Part shown: piece after piece, positions 1-12,610 of the stretch
Layout: every line of letters begins with the position of its first letter
Position numbering within the stretch: position 1 is the stretch's first letter
DNA from: Epiperipatus broadwayi
Lineage: Eukaryota > Onychophora > Udeonychophora > Euonychophora > Peripatidae
Assembly (NCBI GenBank): GCA_028023455.1
Contig: JAQFVV010006354.1
Span: 1,378,115-1,442,114 of the forward strand
Length of the DNA: 64,000 nt
Reading direction: 5' to 3'
Position numbers and translations under genes: made by a program
Notes under the pieces: generated by a model
Seen by the model: the letters and a program-made list of their open reading frames with translations, nothing else
Told to the model about the DNA's origin: nothing
Databases searched by the model: none

Positions 1-492
1 TATATAAGGAAGTATGCCTATGTGTTTGAAAAGAAAGATTTTTAATAAATGTGTTTTGCCAGTTCTTTCTTATGGATCTGAGACTTGGACACTTAATAAA
101 AGAGCAATACAGAGACTTCAAACCACTCAAAGAAGTATGGAGAGATGCTTGAAGTATGGAGAGATTCATGCTGAGAGTAACAAGAAGAGATCAAAAATGT
201 AATGTATGGGTAAGAAAACAAACAAGTGTTACTGACCTCATTGAAAAAATTAAAAGACTGAAGTGGAGTTGCACTGGACATATTTCTAAAAGAGATGATA
301 ATAGATGGACAATTGAAATTTTAAACTGGATTCCAATAGATTGTAAAAGACCCAGAAAGAGACCACATGTGAGATGAATGGATGGAATAAGAAAGTGAGG
401 AGGGATGATGTGGAGAAGAGAAGCTAAAGATCAGAAAGAATGGATTGAACTTGGAGAAACCTTCATCCTGCAGTCGATTGATAATGGTTGAT
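1..492 (+). pseudogene. LINE (RTE-like) reverse transcriptase C-terminal remnant
   Basis: Three successive reading frames give the tail of a non-LTR retrotransposon endonuclease/reverse transcriptase. The first (from 14) contains VLPVLSYGSETWTL and QRLQTTQRSMERC. The second (156-375) contains RVTRRD, TDLIEKIKRLKW, GHISKRDDNRW and KRPRKRPHVR. The third, with stops, ends in MMWRREAKDQKEW, ELGETFI and a stop near 492. This order matches the region after the RT domain in RTE/BovB-type LINEs, although the exact clade is uncertain. A tandem duplication of about 19 bp (AGTATGGAGAGAT repeated near 134-170) causes the first frameshift and duplicates MER. The catalytic RT domain lies outside the window on the left. 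The copy cannot encode a working protein. Confidence 0.8.
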
Positions 493-499
493 GATATAT

Positions 500-570
500 A
501 TTATAAACTTTTAAGTACTGTATTTTCTAATATTTATTTATAAATTTACATATATATGTCATTAAAAACC
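500..570 (+). repeat. PLE 3'-terminus-like fragment
   Basis: About 60 bp (ATAAACTTTTAAGTACTGTA, then TTTATTTATAAATTTACA) matches the extreme 3' end of the PLE at 46570-46635 almost base for base. It sits directly behind the LINE remnant. It may be a PLE solo end or a shared 3' tail. No PLE coding sequence accompanies it. Confidence 0.55.
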
Positions 571-677
571 AGTCAACATTTAGATAAACCCACTATCAAT
601 AACAATTAACAATTTCAAATTGTTGTCAAGGCAACTTCATTTTAACAATAAAGGGGGAATAATATTTATATATATAT

Positions 678-2829
678 TGTAATGATCCGGAGAAAGAGAG
701 TTTACTGTGATCTGCACTACAGGGTGCCATTTAGGCATTTGAACCTAGAAAAATTTATAAAGTAGGCAGATACGTAGGTCAAAAAAAAATTTTTTTTTTT
801 AAATATTTTGGTTCTGGTCGTTAGCCTAAGTCACTAGTTCAGGGAGTAGCAGAGATTTAATAATATAATATCTTATCTAATTATATTTCAATATTAAAAA
901 ATAAATAAAATAAGCCACTGCCAGTAATTAACATACAAAAATTTATTTACGCACATATATATATAAGATTTAAAATTATTTTAGCATCAGTTTACCTTTT
1001 GAAATTTAACTTACATTTTGAACTTTGATTAGATTTTTATTTACATTTTAATTTGTATTATAAGTTTACATTTTAATTAAGTTCGCACAGATGGAATTAT
1101 AAAAATTTGTTTTAATAATGTTGAGTATAGATCGGTTACATAGATTACAACGGTTAACAACATTTCAAAATAAACATAAACTATCAAAATATAAACTCAT
1201 TGATATTGACAATTGCAGAGGGAAATTTATAAGTAACCCAATAGTATTCACCAATAACTTAAAAGACATCCGAATAAATACATTTTAGATAGTCACTATA
1301 AGGTATCATTATTTATCGAATGTCTATATATTTTGATCAAATATGAAAACCCAAAACATACTCAACCGATAACCAATCCATGCAAGCATCTATAAACAAC
1401 TTAAATTTAATGCATTTTTATTTAGTGTTGAGTATGAATAGACTACATAGATTTGCATTTGAAAATAAAACATTCTATCCCTATTTAACCTTAGGCTAAA
1501 GGTTCGCAGCCAAAACTGGCGTCAATTTATCTGATATATCGATGCATTCAATGTAATACGAAATATGGCAGCACCAAAAGTTAAGAGAAGAAATTGCCTC
1601 TCGTCAAATAGGAATATGACATCTATCTGACAAGAAGAACAATAAAAAAAAACTTCATAGAAAGGAACTGCGTTCTCTGTCTTATAATTCCTTCCATAGG
1701 CAAATGGTGAGTGTGGCATATGAAACGATTCTGCCTGTAGCGATTCTGATATTACATCTACTAATCACACCAATATATCCCATCCATTGACCCAATTCAA
1801 CTCTGACACAAATAACCTAAGATTACTCTCCCCTAATATAACTTTACAAATCTATACAGCCATTCATGCCTGACTTAAGTTTAACATTTATATAATTTAC
1901 TTAACGGAAAACAGAAATCATAATAAAACTTAAAGAACAAAAAATAAATAAATGGAAATGATTTTAAATAAAAAATATATCAAATAACATTATTAATATT
2001 AATTTATGTTGGTCAGATAGGATTCTATTTGTATTTTTTATATATGGAAAGTTTTTAATTTAATGTTCATAAATTATAAAGTTTTTTAAACATTTCATCT
2101 TTATATGTTCCTTGCCATTTGAACGTGAATTCCCACAATGTCCTAAAAAGATTGGTATCCATTTAGCTGTTGTTTCATTTATTCATTCAGAGGTTTTTTA
2201 GTTTAGTTGGTCCTCAATGTAGAAAACGATAGTTCATTTCTCTTTCTTTCTTTGGCAAAACTGAAGGGATTGAAGAGTGCATCTTTTCAATCCCTTCTCC
2301 TTCACTTTCGCACTAACACATATCTGTCACATTGTAAATAATCCCTCCTCCTTAATAATTTACAAACTTGTCTTTTTATATTAATTTGAAGGATCGAAAT
2401 TACATTGCGTCATCGATAAGATTGTCTTTTTGCTGAGGTCCGATTCCATTGCTTTTCTCTTCATTGGCTATTAGGTTCTATTGTTTTCCTATCTGACTGA
2501 TGCTTTTACATTTAAATGCCCAAGGCTAGTTTACATTTAACTAATTAAAACAATCATTTCCATTTCTGATTAATTAATGTGTTTTCCAAGATTAAAGATA
2601 TATTTTTATCTCTAAATCTTTTTAAGTTTTTGTTTTTAAAATACCTTTCTATTTTTAATAAAGTTTTATTTTAATAATTTTTTTTTTATCTGTGCGATTT
2701 ATATATATGAGTTTAAGATGATTTTTTAATTTTCAGTTTTTAATTCTTAAAAAAGAAATTTTTATTGGCAAACTTTTTTTTAATGTTTACTAATAAAAAA
2801 TAATGTAACATACATATGTGCCCGTTACA
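678..2829 (+). repeat. Long terminal repeat, copy 1
   Basis: This copy is collinear with 3550-5733 throughout, with scattered substitutions. Shared landmarks are CTGCACTACAGGG, AGCCACTGCCAGTAATTA, GTTCGCACAGATGG and CTGAAGGGATTGAAGAGTGC. Relative to copies 2 and 3 it lacks about 22 bp near 1247 (the segment with ATAAGATACTTGCATTG). The gap is bounded by CACCA repeats, as expected of a deletion between short direct repeats. Short ORFs inside (for example 1522-1719 minus) are shadows. Confidence 0.75.
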
Positions 2830-3549
2830 TATCAGTAAACTTGTTTAAAAAAAAATTAACAAAAAAAAATATTTTACTTAGGGTTAGTAATTATGGTACA
2901 CGATTAACAAAATTTACAAATCATTCGGTTAGTATAAAGACTATATACAAAAAAAAAATGTTGACTATCATTTTCCTAAGGACCATTTACGTTCACTTCC
3001 TCCCCACAAGAGTTCTATTTTTTTTTATACATTTTATTTTTACACATGGCATGACAAGCAAATTATTTATTTAAGAAGGTTGCCTTGAACTAAATACATT
3101 TTGAAAGATAATGGATTTATATATGTATATTTGCAGCACAATTATAAATACCACCAACTTATTTATGACTGATTAAAATGCTTAAAATAGGATTACACTG
3201 AAGTAAATTCCCAATGGTACTCATCGTAAGGTACCACATTTCGATCATAAACTTACGTGGCTGTGTGTGTCTATACACGTTAAAACATAATATATATAAA
3301 CAAACAAAAATAACATATTTATTGCAACCTTTTGACTTTTTTTCCTTTTTTTTAACAAAAATTAGTTTTAAAATTATTTATATTTTCTCGTGTTTAATAT
3401 ATATGCGCAATTTCTTCTGGCAGTGCTTTTATAAGATTTAAAGTATACGACTCTATGTAACAGATAAAAATATATCATTTTGAAAAATGAAATTTACTCA
3501 GGGTATCTGTGGTTTATATTAATAGATCGGCCCAAGTTGGGTGGCCAGT
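2830..3549. other. Internal segment between the two LTR copies
   Basis: The segment is AT-rich with several long A runs and no coding similarity that I recognise. Short ORFs at 2841-3074 and 3214-3441 look like chance. No tRNA primer-binding site is evident after 2829. The bases just before 3550 (AGTTGGGTGGCCAGT) are the only G-rich stretch that could act as a polypurine tract, and this is weak. Confidence 0.4.
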
Positions 3550-5733
3550 TGTAATGATCTGGAGAAAGAGAGCTTACCATGATCTGCACTACAGGGCGCC
3601 ATCTAGGCATTTGAACCTAGAAAAATTTATAAAGTAGGCAGATACGTAAGTCAAAAAAAAATTTTTTTAAATATTTTGGTTCTGGTCATTAGCCCAAGTC
3701 ACTAGCTCAGGGAGTAGCAGTGATTTAATAATATAATATCTTATATAATTATATTTCAATCATAAAAAATAAATAAAATAAGCCACTGCCAGTAATTAAC
3801 ATACAAAAATTTATTTACGCACATATATATATAAGATTTAAAATTATTTTAGCATCAGTTTACCTTTTGAAATTTAACTTACATTTTTAACTTTGATTAG
3901 ATTTTAATTTACATTTTAATTTCCATTATATTATAAGTTTACATTTTAATTAAGTTCGCACAGATGGAATTATAAAAATTTGTTTTAATAATGTTGAGTA
4001 TAGATCGGTACATAGATTACAATGGTTAAAAACATTTCAAAATAAACATAAACAATCAAAATATAAAATCATTGATACTGACAATTGCAGAGGAAAATTT
4101 ATAAGTAACCCAATAGTATTCACCATAAGATACTTGCATTGTCACCAATAACTTAAACGACATCCGAATAAATACATTTTAGATACTCACCATAAGGTAT
4201 CATTATTTATCGAATGTCTATATATTTTGATCAAATATGAAAACCCAAAACATACTCAACCGATAACCAATCCATGCAAGCATCTATAAACAACTTAAAT
4301 TTAATGCATTTTTATTTAGTGTCGAGTAGAATAGACTACATAGATTTGCATTTGAAAATAAAACATTCTATCCCTATTTAACCTTAGGCTAAAGGTTCAC
4401 AGCCAAAACTGGCATCAATTTATCTGATATATCGATGCATTCAATGTAATACAAAATATGGCAGCACCAAAAAGTTAAGAGAAGAAATTGCCTCTCGTCA
4501 AATAGGAATATGACATCTATCTGACAAGAAGAACAATAAAAAAAACTTTATAGAAAGGAACTGCGTTCTCCGTCTTATAATTCCTTCCATAGGAAAATGG
4601 GTGAATGCGGCGTATGAAATGATTCTGCCTGTAGCGAATCTGATATTACATCTACTAATCACACCAATATATCCCATCCATTGATCCAATTCAACTCTGA
4701 CACAAATAACCTAAGATTACCTTCCCCTAATATAACTTTACAAATCTATACAGCCATTCATGCCCGACTTAAGTTTAACATTTATATAATTTACTTAACG
4801 GAAAACAGAAATCATAATAAAACTTAAAGAACAAAAAATAAATAAATGGAAATGATTTTAAATAAAAAAAATATCAAATAACATTATTAATATTAATTTA
4901 TGTTGGTCAGATAGGATTCTATTTGTATTTTTTATATATGGAAAGTTTTTAATTTAATGTTCATAAATTATAAAGTTTTTACAGTTTTTTAAACAGTTCA
5001 TCTTTATATGTTCCTTGCCATTTGAATGTGAATTCCCACAATGTCCTAAAAAGATTGGTATCCATTTAGCTGTTGTTTCATTTATTCATTCGGAGGTTTT
5101 TTAGTTTAGTTGGTCCTCAATTTAGAAAATGATAGTTCATTTCTCTTTCTTTCTTTGGCAAAACTGAAGGGATTGAAGAGTGCATCTTTTCAATCCCTTC
5201 TCCTTCACTTCTGCACTAACACATATCTGTCACATTGTAAATAATCCCTCCTCCTTAATAATTTCCAAACATGTCTTTTTATATTAATTTGAAGGATCAA
5301 ATTTACATTGCGTCATCGATGAGATGGTCTTTTCACTGAGGTCCGATTCCATTGCTTTTCTCTTCATTGGCTATTAGTTTCTATTGTTTTCCTATCTGAC
5401 CAATGCTTTTATATTTAAATTTCCCAAGGCTAGTTTACATTTAACTAATTAAAACAATCATTTCCATTTCTGATTAATTAATGTGTTTTCCAAGATTAAA
5501 GATATATTTTTATCTCTAAATCTTTTTAAGTTTTTGTTTTTAAAATACCTTTCTATTTTTAATAAAGTTTTATTTTAATAATTTTTTTTTTATCTGTGCG
5601 ATTTATATATATGAGTTTAAGATGATTTTTTAATTTTCAGTTTTTAATTCTTAAAAAAGAAATTTTTATTGGCGAACTTTTTTTTTATGTTTACTAATAA
5701 AAAATAATGTAACATATGTATGTGCCTGTTACA
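3550..5733 (+). repeat. Long terminal repeat, copy 2
   Basis: This 2184-bp copy is the most complete of the three. It starts TGTAATGATCTGG after ...GGCCAGT and ends GCCTGTTACA before (TA)n. It carries the 22-bp segment missing from copy 1. CGCACAGAT near the left and ATCTGTGCG near 5595 form a long-range inverted pair, also present in copy 1. ORF 4498-4689 (minus) is a shadow. Confidence 0.75.
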
Positions 5734-8700
5734 ATATATATATATATATATTACAACAAGTCTGTTATATGGTGCACAACAACATGTGTGTGCATATATG
5801 TATAAAGTAAAGGAAAAGTAGAAATAAACACAGACATAATTTTTTATAGATATATTCTACATTTCCTGGAATAAAAACAATAAATAAAGGGTTAAATAAC
5901 TCTAAATTTAAAATAGAATTTTTTTATAAATTAAAACATTTAAAAAGGTCTAAATATTATTATTTGTAACTCTGATTTTGAAATTTAAAAACAAGCATGT
6001 CTCCTGATAATTATAAAAAATATCTATCTTTGAAAATATTTTAGTTAATGCTTGTATACATTTCTTTATCTATTTTTAAAAATCTTTGTAGATTAAAAAT
6101 TCCAAAAAGTAGTTTTTAATTAAAAGCGATTTGAAGAGAGTAAAAACACATAGATCCCACCTTTAATAAAATTTCAATGTAATAATTTGAAAAGACTAAA
6201 ATTGTTTTTAATCAATTTGAGGATTAGACAAAAAAATCTGTTTTTAATTAAGGTGTTTTTACCAACTGGATTTTATAATAGGTCTGATAAAATATATCAG
6301 TTCAGTTTTTGTAAGAGCTGGCCAGAAGAATCTGGTTTTCAGTTTTGAACATTATGGTTTTAATATTTAGAAAAGTAGCTGGTTCATAGCTAGCTGCAAA
6401 GTTTGTAAAACAAATTTGTAAGGTAATTAGCTGCAGTTTGTTGGTAACTGTAGCATAGAATGGCAAAAGTTAAACTAGATGTAGATATGGCTGTAGAATA
6501 ATGCAGAAAACTGCATGAAGATTAAGAATGCAAGGAAACAGCTGCTTTACAGTTCAACAGTGGAATTTGAATTCACATGGAGAAAAAAGACCCACTTCAT
6601 TGTGATGATATTCATAGCTACAAATGTGTTCTGAAAAAACAGCTAACTTTCCTGGACCAATCCAAACCAGAAGGAAACTGATCAATGCTAACAACCATAC
6701 CTAAATTATATTTTTTTGATGATGACAACAAGTGTGGATTATATTTTGATGATGGACCAAAAATCAAGCTTACCAAGAGGAAGGTGAAGAATTGGTATAT
6801 GTACCCTGCTGTTCATCTCTGTATGCAGAGAAGCACAGATAAATGCATATACAATGGTGAGGAACATTATATATAATGTGAAATAAATTTTAAATAAGTT
6901 TTTTTAAATAATTAATTCAAAAATGACATTGTAAACAAATGAGATATGTAATATAAAACAGTATTATCTTAAATTGTTTAATTAAACTATATATTTTAAA
7001 AAAGAGTAACACAAATAAATAAATGTTTGGATTAAAAAAAGATCTAATAGTCAGAATTAACATTTGCAAGATATTTTAAGAAATGACCTATGATAACCTT
7101 AGCTATATACAGAAAAAAATATTTTGTTTTAAAAGAAAAAAAAAAACATATTTCAAACTTTTTTAGATAAAAAAGACAGACATTTGGAATTTAAAATCTC
7201 ATTGATAATTAATTAATCAACAATCAAAAAGTGTCCTGTCAAAAATTATTTACTTTTTTTAAAAGAAAAAAGAAAGCTGCAATAGAATTTGATAAACTGA
7301 TTTTTTTTATATTGATACACACACATATATATATATATATATGTGAATTTTATGTAGATTCAAAATAGAATTAGTTATACTAAAAATCAATGTTATTTGT
7401 TATTTGGTAAATTCAGATATAATAGAAATGAGTTTCATTTTTATAATTAATCAATTATTGTAGGCACACATGAAAAAATGCCTAGAAAGTGCTCAGCTGT
7501 CAATTATTTTATTGATTTATATAAGTATTTATTATAGCTTTTCTTTCTAGTGCCTCAACCACTTGCAATTTTGTTATAAGTGTCTTAGTAAATAGGTATT
7601 GCATTATTAAAAATATAACTTAAAAGTTTAATCACATATTATTGTAGGACAATTTAAATAATGTTTAGTATTTACAAGCACACACATATATATATGTCAA
7701 TGCTTGTCAAATTGGATATATATGTAAAATTTAATCATTTTTTATCATTATTGAATTTCGATTGAAATATATTAATTGTATATTATCAATTGCATGTCTG
7801 TGCACATATATATGTAAACCACCATGTAACAACTTGAATTTTGTATTAATCATATTAAGGGAAATCACAATATAATAATTTATTATTGTATGTTAATCAA
7901 AATCAGAAGAGTTAATTGATATTCATAGCCACATTCTTGACCTTAATATCATTTTTTAACTTTTATTGTTAATAAACTTGTGTTCAGTTGTGAAAATTAT
8001 TCCAGTGGTAAAAATATTTTTAGAGTATCTATTTCCATCATCTCTTGACCACATCCAGTAATAGAGCTTGTGTTTTGCTGAACTAGATTCATGCAATAAA
8101 GGTTGATATATAAATGAGGATGAATATTACTATTTTTGGGCATCCAGAGATGATAAATCACCATCCTGGTTGGTGCAAAAAAGAATACACTTTATAACAC
8201 ATGCACTACATTGTCTTTAGTTTAGTCTTATTAGAAGTTGACTATAGTTGGCCAGTACAAGTGGCCAGAACATTGATGATAATCAGCATGTTTTAATGTC
8301 ACAGTATTACAGTTTTTCTGATTTATTATAATTATTCTGATGTATGAACACTTATCTTTGCCACCAAATTAATGGTTAAATAATTGTCCTATGCTGGCAA
8401 ATGCTCAATAGTTTGCCTGGTCTATAGAAGACCCATTTCCAAACCAGTCACCAGATTGACTGTTGATTTCTTTTGATTGATTATTCATGGTGATGAATGG
8501 TTATTATTTGGAGTATTACTTATACTTGCTTTGACTTACTTTAATGCTGGTGGCTATATGGTTAAATATACTTCTAGTTGCTCTAAGGAGTTAACTGATT
8601 TCTTCAGATCTAACAGGCTGATCTCATAATGTTCTTTTGATCTCATGCTCCCTCTTTATAATATCTCATTTCTTTAATATCTTATATATTTTTGGATATT

Positions 8701-10305
8701 AAACATTACTTTAACATTTATTTAATAACATCTTTAATAACATTATTTGAAATATCTTAAACATGGGAGTGATGATAATTTTCCATCACCCAAGGGTCAT
8801 TCCTTTCAAACCCCTCTTTCCCATCCTGTTACAATATATATATATATTATCATTTGGAGTCTGTGTTCATTAGTAAGTTTACATATACTATTGTTGAAGT
8901 TATTGATAACTATATATATTTCTCACGTTACTTAAATTCAGTAGTAAATTACTTGAAAATAAAATAAAGCAAAGAATATTTTTGTAATTTTAGAAATTTA
9001 ACATTTTCTTAAATAAATAATAATGTAATAAAATGAAGTCAAATAAAATAAAAACCACTGCTATAAATTTATTGCAATTAATTTTCTTGGCATGATTTGG
9101 ACGTTAAATTAAACCAGAGATTTAAAGTTTTGCACTCAAGACTAAATTGTTAGAAATAAACAAATTTGTGTTTTGAATACTTACACGCATTTAACCTGCT
9201 CATTAACTTTATATTCCTCTACGTCTTTAAATTTTAAATTATTTCTATTATATATCTTTAGTTTAATTTGCAATTATTTTTATTATTAACATTATACACA
9301 TTATGCAATTTTTATCTAATGTTTATTAAGTTAAACCTTGCCAGTTGCAGATACAATTATATCGATATATTTTAAATATTAAGCCGACTTATTTTATTTA
9401 TCTTTATCATAACATCATTTATTTAGTATGCAAACAGGATATAGAAAAGATAACGTTATTTTTGATTTGAATGCCCATATCTCAAACACAAATTTATTTT
9501 TTAATAGAAATCATGTCTTTAAACCGTGGCAGGATTGACTTATAATGTATTTGTCTTTTTAAACTGTTTAAAATCTCATTTATTTTTGTGATGATGAAAT
9601 CCATTACCATTTCTGCTTCCATCATTATCCTTCCCAAGCAGTATACAATTTTATAGCAAATTAGTTTATTTTATGATATGACTTGAACATGATAATTTTA
9701 ATCTGGTTATTCACAATACTGTAGTGATTCTGGAAAATTCAATGCTAAGAGCTCTATTTGTTATATTTAATTGCAGCGTATATTTATGTATGTATCTGAA
9801 AATTTTTAATTTATATATTTATATAATAGTTACTTTCAGATAAAAATATTATTTTAATCAAATTTTTTTGGGGCATGTTTTAGGTAAGCTATGTTTGTAA
9901 TGCCAATTGTTTAATTAGCTGCTTGACTGTTTGGACTATAGCTGAAATTTATCAAAAGATTACATGACAATAATCTATTAACATAATCATATTTTCATAT
10001 AAAAATCTGTGATAATTTCATAATTTATTTATATATGCGGGATTCATATTCAGACATTCATATGTGTGATCAGGTGGGTCATCAATATAAGATGTCACTG
10101 AGAGTTGTGGTTCATGTGAAAGTTTGACTTCAAATCCTGCATATATTACATATATAAATGCAGGTGTTAAGCCTGTACAATGTATAATTAATTTATGTAA
10201 CTTTATATAAGAGGATCTTCTTTACTGTGGAAAATATTTAGAAAATTGTCATATTTCCAGTTTTTATATGAATAAAGTACTAGTGCCTGATCTACAACTC
10301 TTAAA
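5734..10305. other. Unassigned AT-rich stretch
   Basis: I recognise no gene here. Short (TA)n tracts occur near 5740, 7325, 7685 and 8836. An ORF at 6685-6876 (plus, 63 codons, including DDDNKCGLYFDDGPKIKL) lies in a slightly GC-richer patch (6300-6880), but it has no recognisable family and no clear splice signals. A GTTACA next to (TA)n at 8828-8833 resembles the LTR end at 5733, but no matching start was found. Confidence 0.4.
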
Positions 10306-10309
10306 AAAA

Positions 10310-10384
10310 TCAATATATATATATATATATATATGATTATATTTATATATATATGTAGTTATATATATATATATATATATATAA
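10310..10384. repeat. Interrupted (TA)n microsatellite
   Basis: This is a run of TA dinucleotides interrupted by TGATTATATT and TGTAGT. It borders the minus-strand PLE terminus that begins at about 10390. Confidence 0.9.
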
Positions 10385-10389
10385 CTACA

Positions 10390-10935
10390 ACCATTAAATG
10401 TCTGTATTTTTAAATTATATAATAATAATTCAACAAATATATTTAACACAGTATTCAAAATTAAATAATATATTCTTTACCAGAAGTACTTTCAATTGTT
10501 TCACGGACAATCTTTATCAACTGTTAATACAAATGTACAAAAAATAAAAACTTGCATTACCCATCATTCAATCTATTCAAATTTCCCACAATTCTGTTGT
10601 CTTTATATTAGCCGATTGTTGATTCATTAAACCACCTCTATTCCTAGATATCATCATTGCCTCTTTAATTTTACGTTTTTCACTACACCTTTCAATTTGA
10701 ATAATTTTTATATCTCTATTATTAAATTTAAAACCATAATTACATGTTTTATTATGATCAAATATAATTGATGGAGTATTCATATTTACTGAAGATATAT
10801 TTTCTTTCTGTACACGTTTATATAATGTCTTATGATCATTGTATCATTTTTGTAATGTACATTTGGATTCCCCTATATATTTTATTCCACAACCACATTC
10901 CAACATATATATATATAACAGAACTTAATTCCAAC
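10390..10935 (-). pseudogene. PLE 3' end, copy A (GIY-YIG tail plus 3' terminus)
   Basis: On the minus strand this encodes the C-terminal part of a Penelope-like protein (10577-10783: MNTPSIIFDHNKTCNYGFKF, then ERCSEKRKIKEAMMIS), followed by the 3' untranslated terminus. It is nearly identical to 15440-15950 on the plus strand. Upstream the GIY-YIG segment (ECGCGIKYIGES) is visible at about 10840-10910 but in another frame, so the copy has at least one frameshift. It breaks near 10935, where LTR copy 3 follows. PLEs are retroelements whose product joins an RT to a GIY-YIG endonuclease. This is a 5'-truncated remnant. Confidence 0.85.
10477..10527 (-). ncRNA. Hammerhead-ribozyme-like fold in PLE copy A terminus
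   Basis: Read on the minus strand: stem I TTAACAG/CTGGTAA (one A-G mismatch), then TTGATAA plus one A, stem II GATTGT/ACAATT with a 7-nt loop, GAAA, and a tiny stem III within GTAC. The topology is a type I hammerhead. The core is TTGATAA instead of CTGATGA. Compared with the plus-strand copy at 15843, only the stem II loop differs (CC for CA). Confidence 0.5.
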
Positions 10936-10957
10936 CTGGGAACCAAGATCAGTCAGT

Positions 10958-12610
10958 TGTAACAATCCGGAGAAGATTAAACTTAAAGTATCTGCACTAC
11001 AGGGCGCCATCTAGGCATTTGAACCTAGAAAAAATTATAAAGTAGGCAGATACGTAAGTCAAAAAAAAATTTTAAATTTTGCATCCGGTCGTTAGCCCAT
11101 GTCACTAGCTCAGTGGAATAGCAGAGATTTAATAATGTAATCTAAGAGTATATATTTAAAAAAAGAATAAAATAAGCCACTGCCAGTAATTAATACACAA
11201 ACATTTATTAACGCACATATATATATATATAAGATTTAAAATTGTTTTAGTATCAGTTTACATTTTAACATTTAACATTATTTTTAACTTTACTTTACTT
11301 TAATTTACATTTAATTACTATTATATTCTAATTATACATTTTAATTAAGTTCGCACAGATAAATTTATGAAAGCTTGTTTATAATGTTGAATATAGATCA
11401 GTTACATAGATTTCACAGTCAAAACATTTCCAAATAAACATAAACGATCAAAATACAAAATTATTGATTACTGACAATTGCGGAGGGAAATTTATACATA
11501 ACCCAATAGTATTCACCATAAGATACTTGCATTGTCACCAATAACTTAAAAGACATCCGAATAAATACATTTTAGATACTCACCGTGAGGTATCATTATT
11601 TATCGAATGTCTATATATTTGGATCAAATATGAAATCCAAAACATAATTAACCGATAATGAATCCATGCAAATGTCTATAAACAACTTAAATTTAATGCA
11701 TTTTTATTTAGGATCGAGTATGAATAGACTACATAGATTTGCATTTGAAAATAAAATATTCTATCCCTATTTAACTTTAGGCTAAAATTCGCAGTCAAAC
11801 TGGCGTCAATTCATCTGATATATCGATGTATTCAATGTAATACGGAATACGGCAGCACCAAAAAGATTAAGAGAAGACATTGACTCTCATCAGATAGGAA
11901 TGTTACATCTATCTAATGAGAAGAACAATAAAAAAACTCCATAGAAAGGAACTGCGTTCTCCGTCTTATAATTCCTTCCATAGGCAAACGGGTGAGTGCG
12001 GTGTATATATAAACGATTCTGCCAGTAGCGAATCTCCGACTACATCTACTAACTACATCAATATATCCAATCCATTGACCCAATTTAACAACGAAACAAA
12101 TAACCTAAGATTACCCTCCCCTAATATAACTTTACAAATCTATTCAGCCATTCACGCCCGACTTAAGTTTAACATTTATATAATTTAACTTAACGGAAAA
12201 CAGAAATCATAATAAAACTTAAAGAACAAAATTAAATAAATGGAAATGATTTTAAATAAATAAATAAAAAATACATCAAATAACATTATTAATAAATTAA
12301 GTTGGTCAGATAGGATTCTATTTGTAACAATTAAATACTAGGAAAGTTTAAAATTTAAAGTTCTTAGTGTTTTCAAATTAATATTGTTCCTCATATTTTA
12401 TAAAGTTCTTACGGTTTTAGAAATGTTCATCTTTTATAGTTGCTTGCCATTTAAAATCCAGCGTTAAATTTCCCGATGATCCTGTGGCCCTCTAAATATA
12501 AGAAAAGCGATGTTTCATTTTTCCATTTTATAACAACTGAAGGGATTGAAACATTGGGTGGATAAGAGAACACATTCTCTTTTTATATGCAATTCAAAAT
12601 CACTTTACAT
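10958..12610 (+). repeat. Long terminal repeat, copy 3 (diverged, 3' end lost)
   Basis: It starts TGTAACAATCC and follows the same landmarks as copies 1 and 2 (CTGCACTACAGGGCGCC, AGCCACTGCCAGTAATTA, TTCGCACAGAT, CTGAAGGGATTGAA) with more substitutions and indels. Similarity fades after about 12610 and no GTTACA end is visible. It retains the 22-bp segment deleted in copy 1. The 90-codon ORF at 11916-12188 lies within it and is not conserved as an ORF in the other copies. Confidence 0.7.

Larger units (their letters stand above)
678..5733 (+). mobile_element. LTR-internal-LTR element with no coding sequence
   Basis: Two long direct repeats (678-2829 and 3550-5733) flank about 720 bp. Each repeat begins TGTAATGATC and ends GTTACA, giving the TG...CA ends and short inverted termini (TGTAA/TTACA) usual for LTRs. 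The whole unit is embedded in (TA)n on both sides, so a target-site duplication would be hidden. The inside has no recognisable gag, pol or primer-binding site. The simplest reading is a non-autonomous LTR element whose LTRs are longer than its body. The alternative is two solo LTRs inserted independently in the same orientation. Confidence 0.6.

Noticed and set aside
7826-8833. Possible 1-kb LTR (TGTAAC... to ...GTTACA)
   Set aside because: The left end is not next to (TA)n, there is no duplication, and no second copy is seen in the window.
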